From Archangiaceae bacterium (GTDB lineage: Bacteria; Myxococcota; Myxococcia; Myxococcales; Myxococcaceae), in assembly GCA_016714225.1 (NCBI GenBank), contig JADJNS010000003.1, positions 620,001 to 684,000 on the forward strand: a stretch of 64,000 nt of DNA. Direction: 5' to 3'. Under the pieces are notes generated by a model. The model was given only the letters and a program-made list of their open reading frames with translations, ran no database searches and was not told the origin of the DNA. Both the position numbers and the translations under genes were made by a program. Numbering within the stretch: the first letter of the stretch is position 1; each line of letters begins with the position of its first letter. This document shows, in pieces, positions 46,734-55,356 of the stretch.

Positions 46734-47945
46734 TTGACCCTTTCGCTCGCGGCGCTCCTGGTGGCGCTGCACTCCGTGCCGGCGGCGTCTTGGGCGCCCG
46801 GCGGGCCCTCCCGGCCCGAGGACCTGGTGGTTTCGGTGGTGACGTTCGGCCCCGGCGACGATCTCCCGTCGTGGTGGGGTCACACCGCGCTGGTGGTCGA
46901 AGACACCCGGCTCGGTCACGCTCGCCTCTACAACTACGGCATGTTCGATTTCTCTACCGGCTTCGTGCACAAGTTCGTGCAGGGCCGGCTCGAGTTCTGG
47001 GTCGGCGAGGCGAGCGTGGCCGGCACCTACGCGATGTACAAAGACCTCGATCGCGACGTGCGGGTGCAGCAGCTGGCGTTCACGCCCGAGCAGGCCGCGC
47101 AGGCGGCGCAGGCGTTGGCCATCAACGTCACGCCCGAGCACCGCGAGTACCTGTACCACCACTACAACGACAACTGCTCGACCCGGCCGCGCGACATCAT
47201 CGACGCCGCGTTCGGTGGAGCGTTGAAGCGCGCGACCAGCGTGAAGTCGCGCATGAGCCTGCGGGAGCACACCAGGCGGTACTCGTCGGTGTTTCCGCCC
47301 ATGTCGCTGGTGCTCGACTACCTGCAGAACGACGAGCTCGATCGCCCCATCACCCAGCAAGAAGAGTCGTTCTTGCCCGACGAGCTCGAACGTCAGCTCG
47401 ACGCGCTCACCGTCGATGGCCACCCCGCGGTGAAGCAGAAGATCATGGTGTACCGGGCGAAGCACCGCGCGCCGGTGCCCGAGAACCCGCCCTACTGGAA
47501 CGTGTGGCTGCTCATCGTCTCGCTGGCGTCTGGGGCGGGCGTCTTCGCCTTGCGGCGCAGCGCCGGCAAGTGGGCGCGGGTGGCGCTCGGGGTGGTGCTG
47601 GGGCTCGAGGGGCTGGTGTGGGGCTCGCTCGGCGTCTTCCTCTTCGTCGTCGGCCTCTGGACCAACCACCAGGTCGCGCACCGCAATGAGAACCTGTTTC
47701 TCATCAACCCGATCACGTTCTCGCTGCTGGTGCTGGGGCCGATGCTCGCCTTCGGCAGCGCGCGGGCGGTGAGGGCGCTCAGGTGGGTGAGCGCGGCGCT
47801 GGGCGGGCTCGCGGTGCTCGGTGTGGTGGCGAAGGTGCTGCCGATGTTCGATCAGCAGAACTGGAACTTGATCTGCCTGGTGCTGCCGCTGTCGGTGGCT
47901 ACCGCGGTCGCGTTCTGGAAGCTGCCGGCTGCTCCGCTGCGGTGA
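46734..47945 (+). CDS. DUF4105 (Lnb N-terminal-like) membrane protein
   Basis: The 403-residue protein starts at TTG 46734, five bases after the previous stop. It has an exported N-terminal domain with WWGHTALVVEDTRLGHARLY and YHHYNDNCSTRPRDIIDAAF, the His and Cys motifs of the DUF4105/Lnb periplasmic family (the Lnb enzymes act in lipoprotein N-acylation by acyl transfer). A C-terminal half follows with four to five membrane helices. Function here is not proven. The Cys in NDNCSTR is the likely nucleophile. Confidence 0.85.
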   Translation: MTLSLAALLVALHSVPAASWAPGGPSRPEDLVVSVVTFGPGDDLPSWWGHTALVVEDTRLGHARLYNYGMFDFSTGFVHKFVQGRLEFWVGEASVAGTYAMYKDLDRDVRVQQLAFTPEQAAQAAQALAINVTPEHREYLYHHYNDNCSTRPRDIIDAAFGGALKRATSVKSRMSLREHTRRYSSVFPPMSLVLDYLQNDELDRPITQQEESFLPDELERQLDALTVDGHPAVKQKIMVYRAKHRAPVPENPPYWNVWLLIVSLASGAGVFALRRSAGKWARVALGVVLGLEGLVWGSLGVFLFVVGLWTNHQVAHRNENLFLINPITFSLLVLGPMLAFGSARAVRALRWVSAALGGLAVLGVVAKVLPMFDQQNWNLICLVLPLSVATAVAFWKLPAAPLR

Positions 47946-47979
47946 GCCTGGCAGGGCTGGGGCCGGGAGCTCGAGGCAG

Positions 47980-49518
47980 TCAGTCGCGACGGAAGACGAG
48001 CATCGCGTCGTTCTCGAACGCAGTGCGGTAGCCGGCATCGGCCGCGCCGCCGAGCGCGCGCGCGTGCTCGGCTTCGGGCATCGGCCAGGTCGACTTGTGG
48101 CGCATCAGCACCACCGTCGGGGCGTCGAGCCCGCCGCGCCACAGCTTCACGCTCTCGGTGACCGGCAGGTGCGGCACCACCTCGGTCTGCGCCGACACCG
48201 GGCGCGTCAGGTCGAGGGCGGTGAGCTGCGCGGCCGCTTCGCGCTCGCCGCCCGTCGGCCACCACAGCGGGTGCGGCCCCACGTCGACCGTCGCCGGCAC
48301 GAAGAGGGTGAGCGCGGCGCAGGTCGCCAGCACCGAGCCGCCGCGGCGCTTGAGCCCCGCCAGCACCCGCGGCGCCGTGGCCAACACCAGCGTCCACGCT
48401 GGCAGGCCGTAGTACAGCGCCAGCTCTGACTGCAGCGGGTGGGTGCTGGCGCGGTTGAGAATCAGGTGCGGCACCGCCAGCAGCACGCCCAGCGGGTTGA
48501 GCACCGCGCCCGCGCCGAGGCTGCCCAGCAGCGCGCGCACCGGGCGGCCGGCCAGCAGCACGAGCGTGTCGAGCGGGTGAGAGAGCAGCGACCACGCGAC
48601 CGCTCCGTGCGTGTCGCCGAGCGGCGCGTAACGGCCGAGGTACGGAGTCTTCGGCCAGACCGTCAGCGCGACGGCGAGCCAGCCCACCGAGAGCACCGCC
48701 GCGAACGCCGCGTGCTTGCGCGCCTTCATGCCCAGCGTGAACACCACCACCGCGATGGCGAGGCCGCTCAACGGGTGGTCCTCTTTGAGCGAGAGCAGCA
48801 GGGCGAGGGCCACGTAGAACACCGGCCAGCGCCCGGCGTGCGCCGCCCACAGCGCGAGAAAGACGAACAGCGGGCCCCACAGCTCGTGGTGCACGTCGAA
48901 TACGAAGCCGCGCCAGAGAATCGGGCTCAGCCAGAAGGCCAGGGTGACCAGCCCGGCGTCGAGCCGGCCGAGCGCGTGACGCCGCGCCAAGAGGTAGAGC
49001 GGTACGCCCGCCGCTGCGGTGGCCAGCGCGTGCAGGGTGAGCAGCGTGTAGACGCTCGGCACCAGCGCGTAGAACGGCACCCAGGTGAGCAGGAACGGGG
49101 CGCAGTGCTCGGTGAAGAAGCTGTGCTCGAGCCCGAACGCGTACATGAAGCGCCCGTGCAGCGTGTTGTCGATGGCGTGGTGGTACATCGACAGGTCGAA
49201 CGCGCCGGTTTCGAAGGCGAGGTGCTGGCCGACCTTCGACGCGAGGAACATCGCGGCCGCCACCGTCGCTGCGACGGCGGCGAGCGTGCGACGGTGCACG
49301 CCCAGCCAGGCCTCGAGGCGCTCGAGTGCGGCGGCGCGGCCAGGGGCCACTGCCAGCGCCACCAGCGCCGCGAGCGCCGCGAACGGCACGAGGCGCAGGC
49401 GCGACAGCTCGGCGAGCCACGGCACGCGCGCCGAAAAGACGAACGCCGCGGCCTGCGAGACGAGCAGGGCCGCGGCGCAGACGACGAAGGCCCAAGCGGC
49501 GATGCGCCGGGCCGACAC
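47980..49518 (-). CDS. DUF2079 polytopic membrane protein
   Basis: The 512-residue protein has about ten membrane helices. It carries GAFDLSMYHHAIDNTLHGRF and FFTEHCAPFLL near residues 105-145, conserved blocks of DUF2079, a family related in topology to GT-C glycosyltransferases. The loop FDLS with acidic residues may be catalytic. The gene lies three bases after sodB on the same strand. Role is unknown. Confidence 0.85.
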   Translation of the reverse strand: MSARRIAAWAFVVCAAALLVSQAAAFVFSARVPWLAELSRLRLVPFAALAALVALAVAPGRAAALERLEAWLGVHRRTLAAVAATVAAAMFLASKVGQHLAFETGAFDLSMYHHAIDNTLHGRFMYAFGLEHSFFTEHCAPFLLTWVPFYALVPSVYTLLTLHALATAAAGVPLYLLARRHALGRLDAGLVTLAFWLSPILWRGFVFDVHHELWGPLFVFLALWAAHAGRWPVFYVALALLLSLKEDHPLSGLAIAVVVFTLGMKARKHAAFAAVLSVGWLAVALTVWPKTPYLGRYAPLGDTHGAVAWSLLSHPLDTLVLLAGRPVRALLGSLGAGAVLNPLGVLLAVPHLILNRASTHPLQSELALYYGLPAWTLVLATAPRVLAGLKRRGGSVLATCAALTLFVPATVDVGPHPLWWPTGGEREAAAQLTALDLTRPVSAQTEVVPHLPVTESVKLWRGGLDAPTVVLMRHKSTWPMPEAEHARALGGAADAGYRTAFENDAMLVFRRD

Positions 49519-49521
49519 GCG

Positions 49522-50100
49522 TTACTTGAAGTTCGCCGAAGCGAAGTCCCAGTTCACCAGGTTGCCGAGCCAGGTCTCGACGAACTTGGCGCGCAGGTTG
49601 CGGTAGTCGATGTAGTAGGCGTGCTCCCAGACGTCGCAGGTGACCAGGCACTGCGCGCCGGTCTTCATCGGCGTCTCGGCGTTGCCGGTGGTGACGATCT
49701 TCAGCTTGCCGCCCTCGTTGACCAGCCACGCCCAGCCCGAGCCGAACTGGCCCACCGCGGCGGTCTGGAACTGGGTCTTGAAGTCGTTGAACGAGGCGAA
49801 GTCACGCTTGATCGCGTCGGCCAGCGCGCCGGTCGGCTCGCCGCCGCCCTTGGGCTTCATCGACTTCCAGAAGAAGTCGTGGTTCCACACCTGGGCCGCG
49901 TTGTTGAACACGCCGCCGGTCGAGCTCTTGACGATCTCTTCGAGCGACTTCTCGGCCTCGGGCTTGCCCTGGAGCAGGTTCTTCAGGTTGTTCATGTACG
50001 TCTGGTGATGCTTCTCGTAGTGAAACGAGAGGGTCTCCGCGCTCATGTGGGGCGCGAGCGCGTCTTTGGCGTACGGCAGCGGGTCGAGCTCGAATTTCAT
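49522..50100 (-). CDS. sodB: Iron-type superoxide dismutase
   Basis: The 192-residue enzyme dismutates superoxide. Metal ligands are His27 (FHYEKHH), His74 (VWNHDFFW), and the Asp and His of CDVWEHAYYIDY near residues 157-161. Gln70, in NNAAQVWNH, is the outer-sphere glutamine typical of Fe-type SodB. AAGGAGA (read on the minus strand near 50105-50111) gives a good ribosome site for ATG 50100. It is divergent from prfB and just upstream of the DUF2079 gene. Confidence 0.95.
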   Translation of the reverse strand: MKFELDPLPYAKDALAPHMSAETLSFHYEKHHQTYMNNLKNLLQGKPEAEKSLEEIVKSSTGGVFNNAAQVWNHDFFWKSMKPKGGGEPTGALADAIKRDFASFNDFKTQFQTAAVGQFGSGWAWLVNEGGKLKIVTTGNAETPMKTGAQCLVTCDVWEHAYYIDYRNLRAKFVETWLGNLVNWDFASANFK

Positions 50101-50183
50101 GGTGATCTCCTTGTGGGCGTCAGGTCTGCGCGTTCTTAACGGTCTTGCGCGCGTTCGTCATGAGGTTTAGGGAGATCGCCATC

Positions 50184-51342
50184 ATGGCCATCGACGTCGA
50201 CGCGACCCTCGCAGATCTCTCCGGGCGGCTCTCGAGCCTTCGGGGGGGGCTTTGACGTCGATCGCAAGAAGAGCCGCATCGCGCTGATCGAACGAGACTC
50301 GGGCCAGCCCAACTTCTGGGACGACAACACCAAGGCGCAGGCCCTGCTCAAAGAGAAGAGCAGCCTCGAGGCGATGGTGGCCACCTTCGACAAGGCCCAG
50401 CGCGGCTTCGACGACGCCAAGACCCTGCTCGAGCTGGCCGCCGAAGCGAACGACCCCGCCTCGCGCGAAGAGGCGATCGCCTCGCTCGGCCAGGTCGAGG
50501 CCGACGTCAAAGCGCTCGAGCTCAAGAAGATGCTCAGCGGGCCCAACGACCGCGCCAACTGCTTCATGGACATCAACGCCGGCGCCGGCGGCACCGAGTC
50601 GATGGACTGGGCGGCCATGCTGATGCGCATGTACACGCGCTACTGCCAGCGCCGGGGCTGGAAGGTCGAGCTGAGCGACGAGGTGCCGGGCGAAGAGGCG
50701 GGCTTCAAGAACGTCTCGCTGCGCATCGAGGGCGAGTACGCCTATGGCAACCTGAAGGCCGAGGTGGGGGTGCACCGGCTGGTGCGCATCTCGCCGTTCG
50801 ACTCGAACGCGCGCCGGCAGACCAGCTTCGTCGCCGTCGACGTGTACCCCGAGATCGACGACGACGTGAAGATCGACATTCCCGAGACCGACTACGAGCT
50901 GAAGTTCATTCGCGGCGGCGGCGCCGGCGGTCAGAAGGTCAACAAGACGTCTTCGACCGCGCAGCTGCGCCACCTGCCCACCGGCATCATCATCACCTGC
51001 CAGACCGAGCGCTCGCAGTCGGCCAACAAGGACATGGCGTTCAAGATTCTGCGCGGCCGCCTCTATGATCTCGAGATGAAGAAGCGCGCCGAGCAGCGCG
51101 ACGCCGCCGAGGCCCAGAAGATGGACATCGCCTTCGGCTCGCAGATTCGCTCGTACGTGATGCAGCCTTACCGCATGGTCAAAGACCTGCGCACCGGCGT
51201 CGAGACCGGCAACGTCGACAAGGTGATGGACGGCGACCTCGAAGACTTCATCACCGCGCAGCTGATGGGAGTGAAGAACCCCGCGCGCGCTGCCCGAATA
51301 GCCTTTGGTGACGGATTCGGCGGGCGGCCCCCAAACGCGGGC
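50184..51342 (+). CDS. prfB: Peptide chain release factor 2, with programmed +1 frameshift
   Basis: RF2 terminates translation at UGA and UAA. ATG 50184 opens 23 codons that end at the in-frame TGA 50253-50255. The protein continues after a +1 slip, skipping T50253, as DVDRKKSRIALIERDSGQPN, the normal RF2 follow-on. The SPF anticodon tripeptide is in RISPFDSNARR and the catalytic GGQ in RGGGAGGQKVNK. RF2 should end shortly after DGDLEDFITAQLMG (about 51280). In this frame there is no stop: it continues in frame into the TPR gene to 52428. Both other frames stop at 51299-51301 (TAG) and 51309-51311 (TGA), so a small indel near the CCCCGCGCGCGC run at 51280-51291 may hide the true end. Confidence 0.9.
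50242..50256 (+). promoter_or_regulatory. prfB: prfB autoregulatory frameshift site
   Basis: Eight G residues (50242-50249) precede CTT TGA C (50250-50256). The usual layout is a Shine-Dalgarno-like AGGGGG, three bases, then CTT TGA C. A GGGGG at 50242-50246 plus GGG spacer gives the same spacing. When RF2 is scarce the ribosome pauses at UGA and slips +1. Confidence 0.9.
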
Positions 51343-52428
51343 ATGACCGTGCCTGCGTTGATGGTGCTCTTCGCCGCTTCCAGCCTCGATGCCGACCAGC
51401 TCGCCCGCTACACCCAGGCGAACGCCGACATTCAGGCGGGGCGGTACTCTGAGGCGGTGGGGTCGCTCAACGCGCTGGCGGCGCAGCAGCCTAAGGTGGC
51501 CGAGATCTTCGCGGCGCGCTGCTCGGCGCTGGTGGGCCTGAAGAACTACCCCGCGGCCGAGGCCGACTGCCGCTACGCGCTGCAGGTGAAGCCGCAGCTG
51601 GCCGCGGCGCTGTACGGGCTCGCCATCGCCGAAGACCGGCAGGGCAAGGGGGGCGACGCGGTGGCGCACTACCGGCAGTACGCCGCGCTCGATGCGACGC
51701 AGGCTCCGCTGCGCGGCCGGGCCGATGCCCGCGCGACCGAGCTCTCAGGAGCAGGGTCGTCTCCTGTGGTCCCGGCCGGTGCGGGTTCGTCGACCGCGGG
51801 CTTCGGCCGCCTGGTCATCTACGTGAACCACCTCTTCGCGGCGGGCCGGCGCATGCTCGTGCTCGACGGCAAGCTGGTGGGCGACCTCTCGATGGATCAG
51901 TACGTGCAGATCGACGCCACCTACGGCGAGCACCTGTTCGAGGTGCGCGAGTACCCCAAGAGCATCTACGACCTGCCGCGCACCTGGTCGCGGCCGGTGC
52001 AGGTGTCGCCCACCCCCAGCTACCTGAGCTTCGAGACCGGCGGCGGCGGGCTGGTGCTGGTCGATGTGCCGGCGGGCCAGGCGCTGAAAGACATTCGCAG
52101 CGACTGCAAGCTCGCCTACACGCGGCAGATCACCGCCGGCTCGGCGCCGGCTCCGGTGCAGCAGCAGGCCGTCGCCCCTGGCGTGGTGGTGGCTCCGGGC
52201 GTCGGCTACTACGGCGTGGTCTCGGTCGGGGCCGCGCCGGTAGTGCCGGTGTACCGCGGCCGCAGCTGCCGGTTCTCGAGCGATTGCGGCGAGGGCATCG
52301 ACTTCAGCTGCCGCGACTGGCACGGGCAGCAGACCTGCATGGGCCACGGCTGGCGCGGAGACCCCTGCTGGTTCGGGTCGGACTGCGAGTCGGGCAGCTG
52401 CGACGGCAACCGCAAGGTCTGCCGCTGA
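51343..52428 (+). CDS. Exported TPR protein with Cys-rich C-terminus
   Basis: The 361-residue product from ATG 51343 has a signal peptide (VPALMVLFAASSLDA), then three TPR-like units from about residue 18 to 125 (ANADIQAGRYSEAVGSLNAL), a beta domain resembling PEGA (LVIYVNHLFAAGRRMLVLDG), a Pro/Val-rich linker and a C-terminal domain with eight cysteines (CRFSSDCGEG to SCDGNRKVCR). It is likely periplasmic or on the surface. No enzyme motif is seen. The frame is open back through prfB, so start choice depends on how the prfB end is resolved. Confidence 0.75.
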   Translation: MTVPALMVLFAASSLDADQLARYTQANADIQAGRYSEAVGSLNALAAQQPKVAEIFAARCSALVGLKNYPAAEADCRYALQVKPQLAAALYGLAIAEDRQGKGGDAVAHYRQYAALDATQAPLRGRADARATELSGAGSSPVVPAGAGSSTAGFGRLVIYVNHLFAAGRRMLVLDGKLVGDLSMDQYVQIDATYGEHLFEVREYPKSIYDLPRTWSRPVQVSPTPSYLSFETGGGGLVLVDVPAGQALKDIRSDCKLAYTRQITAGSAPAPVQQQAVAPGVVVAPGVGYYGVVSVGAAPVVPVYRGRSCRFSSDCGEGIDFSCRDWHGQQTCMGHGWRGDPCWFGSDCESGSCDGNRKVCR

Positions 52429-52465
52429 CGGAACCGGCCGAGCGCGGGTAGCGTCGCACCCTTCA

Positions 52466-53107
52466 GTGCTGCTCGTGCTGCTCACCGTGCTCTCTGCCGA
52501 TCGGGTGGCCGAGGTACGCGGCGCGCGCGCCGCCGACGTGAGGGCGCTGTGGGTGGCGGCCGGGCTGAAAGGGGCGCCCGAAGAGGTGTACCTGCGCGCG
52601 CTGAAGAAAGAGCGCGAGCTCGAGGTGTGGGGCGGCCCGCGCGGCAGGCCGCTCACGCTGCTCAAGACCTACCCGTTCTGCGCCGCGAGCGGAGACCTGG
52701 GGCCCAAGCGCAGAGAAGGCGACCTGCAGGTGCCCGAGGGCTTCTACGAGGTGAGCCAGCTCAACCCGTGGTCCGAGTGGCACCTGTCACTCAAGGTGAG
52801 CTACCCGAACGCCAGCGACCGGGTGCTGTCGGACCCGAAGCAGCCCGGGGGCCTCATCTACCTTCACGGCGGGTGCGCTTCGATCGGCTGCATCGCCATC
52901 ACCGACCCGGGCATCGAAGAGGTCTACCTGCTGGTCGCTGACGCGAAGGTGCGGCCGGTTCGGTTCGACATCTTCCCCAGCCGGGCGTGCGACGAGAACG
53001 CGTGGTCGCGCCAGCTCGCGCCCGGCCTGGCGGCGTTCGAGCTCGGCCACCGCCCGCCGCGATTCACCGTCGACGCCAAGACCGGCGCCTACCGGGTCGC
53101 TCAGTGA
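52466..53107 (+). CDS. L,D-transpeptidase (YkuD) family protein
   Basis: L,D-transpeptidases crosslink peptidoglycan via 3-3 bonds or attach proteins to it, using a catalytic Cys. GTG 52466 gives 213 residues with a hydrophobic leader (LLVLLTVLSA). The active-site signature IYLHGGCASIGCIAI is near residue 132, with the His and the second Cys. Upstream GDLGPKRREGDLQVPEGFYE is typical of the periplasmic YafK-like subgroup. The catalytic residues look intact. Confidence 0.9.
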   Translation: MLLVLLTVLSADRVAEVRGARAADVRALWVAAGLKGAPEEVYLRALKKERELEVWGGPRGRPLTLLKTYPFCAASGDLGPKRREGDLQVPEGFYEVSQLNPWSEWHLSLKVSYPNASDRVLSDPKQPGGLIYLHGGCASIGCIAITDPGIEEVYLLVADAKVRPVRFDIFPSRACDENAWSRQLAPGLAAFELGHRPPRFTVDAKTGAYRVAQ

Positions 53108-53182
53108 CCCCCCATCGAATGATGAGAACGCTCTCATCTGGCTCTCAAGCAGGCGTGCGGGCCGCCCCGTACCTTGAGCGCG

Positions 53183-54370
53183 ATGTGGGGTCTCATCTCG
53201 ACGCTGCTGGCGGTGACCCCGACTTCAGTCGGCGAGGTCGGCATTCGCTTCGAAGAGGCGCTCGCGGCGGTCGACGTCGCAGGTGACGTGGCGGGTCTCG
53301 CGGCGGCGGCGCAGGCCCGACGAGACGGCCTGGGCCGCCTGGGCTGGCTCACCTCGAACCCCCAGCTCGCCGTTCAGCCCGGCCTTCGCACCGCCGGCAC
53401 GGCCACAGGCCCCGAGGCGCAGGTGACCGTGAGCCAGAGCCTCAACCTGGGCGGCCTCGGCCCGGCCCGCCGGGCGGTGGCGAGAGAAGAAGCCGAGCTC
53501 ACCGCGCTGCAGCTGCGGGCGCTCCGGCAGACCCGGCGCATCGCGGTGGCGACGGCCTGGCTCGAGACCTGGGCCGCGCAGCTCGCCGCCGAGGCCGCCC
53601 ACCAGGAAGTGGGCGAGGCGCGCGAGCTGGTGGCCCGCCTCGAGCGCAGCCTCGGCACCGCGGGCAGCACCCGGGTCGAGGTGGCGACCGCGCGCGCCTT
53701 TGCCGCCGAGGCGGCCGCGCTGCACCTCGAGTGGGAGGGGCGCCGGGTCGAAGCCGGCGCCCAGCTCGCGAACCTGCTGGGGCTCGCGGCCATCGCGGTG
53801 GCGAAGGGCCTGCTGCCGGTCTTTTCCGACCTCGAGCCCACCTCGCTCGAAGGGGCGGGTGCGTTTTCTGTTCAGGTGCTCGCCGGTGAGCTGAAGGCCG
53901 AACGTGAGCGCGCCGCCGAGACCCGGGCCCTCTGGGCGACCTCGTTGCAGCTGTCGCTTCTGGGAGGTCGCGACTTCCCCGACCAGTGGTTCGGTGGCGT
54001 CGCTGTCGGGGTGACCCTCCCGGTGTTCGAGCACGGCGAGCGCGAGCAGGCGGTGCACCTCTCGAACACCCGCCGGCTGACCGGTGAGGTCGCCCTCGCC
54101 GAGAATCGCGCCAAGGTCACCCGCCAGGCCGCGCGCCACGAGCTCGAGCACTCGGCCGAGACCCTGGCGGTGGTCAAGGGGCAGCAGCTGCCCGCCGCCG
54201 ACGAGGCGGCCGCCCTCGAAGCGCGTCTCTATGCGATGGGCGAGGCCACGCTGCTCGAGCTCACCCTGCTGCGGCGGCAGGCCCTGGCCGCGCGCATCGC
54301 CGCCGCGATGGCCGAGGCGCGCTTCGCCAGCGCGCGCGCTACCGCCCACGAGCTGCTGGAGGCCCGATGA
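53183..54370 (+). CDS. TolC-family outer membrane efflux protein (CzcC-like)
   Basis: The 395-residue protein from ATG 53183 (TTG 53174 is an alternative) has a short leader and two long helical hairpin repeats rich in Ala, Glu and Arg (LRALRQTRRIAVATAWLETW, then ARHELEHSAETLAVVKGQQL) separated by beta segments (VTVSQSLNLGGLGPARR and GVAVGVTLPVFEHGEREQ). These are the paired OEP domains of a trimeric outer-membrane channel. It starts the metal-efflux operon and its stop overlaps the next ATG (ATGA, 54367-54370). Confidence 0.88.
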   Translation: MWGLISTLLAVTPTSVGEVGIRFEEALAAVDVAGDVAGLAAAAQARRDGLGRLGWLTSNPQLAVQPGLRTAGTATGPEAQVTVSQSLNLGGLGPARRAVAREEAELTALQLRALRQTRRIAVATAWLETWAAQLAAEAAHQEVGEARELVARLERSLGTAGSTRVEVATARAFAAEAAALHLEWEGRRVEAGAQLANLLGLAAIAVAKGLLPVFSDLEPTSLEGAGAFSVQVLAGELKAERERAAETRALWATSLQLSLLGGRDFPDQWFGGVAVGVTLPVFEHGEREQAVHLSNTRRLTGEVALAENRAKVTRQAARHELEHSAETLAVVKGQQLPAADEAAALEARLYAMGEATLLELTLLRRQALAARIAAAMAEARFASARATAHELLEAR

Positions 54371-55356
54371 AGCGCCTGGGTTGGGTGGTGCTGTGCTGGG
54401 TGACCGGGTGCGCCGAGGGGGTGCCCGCGCCCGACGCGGGGGTGGCGCTCGCTACCTGGGTGAAGGTCAGGGCGGGCGCACCGGCGCTGACGCTCGAGGC
54501 TCCGGCGCGCGTGATCGGGGGCCCGGGCACGCTCACCTGGCTCACCGTGCCGATGCGCGCCACCGTGCGGCAGGTGCACGTGCAGGTCGGAGACCGGGTC
54601 GACGCCGGCGCGCCCCTCATCGAGGTGGTGATGCCCGAGCTGCTCGAAGCAGCGGGGCGGGCCGAGGGCGCGCGCGCTCGACTGCAGGCGTGGTCAGACC
54701 GGCTCGGCCAGCTCACCCAGCTGCGCACCGAGGGGCTGGCCAAGGCGCTCGACGTGTCGGAGGCGTCGGCGAAGGTGGCCGAGGCGAAGGCCGACCTGCA
54801 GGGCGCGCGGGCAGTGCTGCTGTCGGCGGGCCTGGGCGAGCGAGAAGCAGCCGGCGTGCTGGCGGGGAGCGGAGCCTTCGCGCTGCGTGCCCCGGTCGCC
54901 GGGGTGGTCACCGCAGTCACCGTCTCGGCCGGAGAGAACCGCCCGAGCGGCACCGAGCCCCTCGCGCAGCTGGCGGGCCCCGGCCCGGTGCGCGTCGAGG
55001 CGCGCTTCACCGTGCCTGCCCCTGAAGGGGCCGCCGAGCTGGTGGCGGGTGGCGAGTCGACTCCGCTCACCGCCATTGCGCGCGCGCCTGCCGCCGACCC
55101 TCGCGACGGCACCTTTCTGGCGTGGTTCGAGCCGGTGCGCCCGGTGGCGGCGGGGGTGCTCGGGCGGGTGGTGCTGCACCCCCGCGAAGGGCCGGGGCTG
55201 ATGCGGGTGCCTGCCGAGGCCATCACGCGGCTCGACGGAGGTGCCCAGGTCGAGACCCGGCGCGGCACCGTGGCGGTCGAGGTGATGGGGTGCGAAGCGG
55301 TCGACTGCGTGACCCGCGGCGCGCTGACCGTCGACGACGAGGTGCGCGCGCCATGA
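54367..55356 (+). CDS. RND periplasmic adaptor, lipoprotein (CzcB-like)
   Basis: The 329-residue protein has a lipoprotein signal (LGWVVLCWVTGC, Cys at residue 15), a lipoyl-like half (TVRQVHVQVGDRVDAGAPLI), a helical hairpin (about residues 90-145), and the second lipoyl half (LRAPVAGVVTAVTVSAGENR). It links the RND pump to TolC in the periplasm. Its stop overlaps the ATG of the pump gene (ATGA, 55353-55356). No His-rich metal-binding N-terminus is visible. Confidence 0.9.
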   Translation: MKRLGWVVLCWVTGCAEGVPAPDAGVALATWVKVRAGAPALTLEAPARVIGGPGTLTWLTVPMRATVRQVHVQVGDRVDAGAPLIEVVMPELLEAAGRAEGARARLQAWSDRLGQLTQLRTEGLAKALDVSEASAKVAEAKADLQGARAVLLSAGLGEREAAGVLAGSGAFALRAPVAGVVTAVTVSAGENRPSGTEPLAQLAGPGPVRVEARFTVPAPEGAAELVAGGESTPLTAIARAPAADPRDGTFLAWFEPVRPVAAGVLGRVVLHPREGPGLMRVPAEAITRLDGGAQVETRRGTVAVEVMGCEAVDCVTRGALTVDDEVRAP

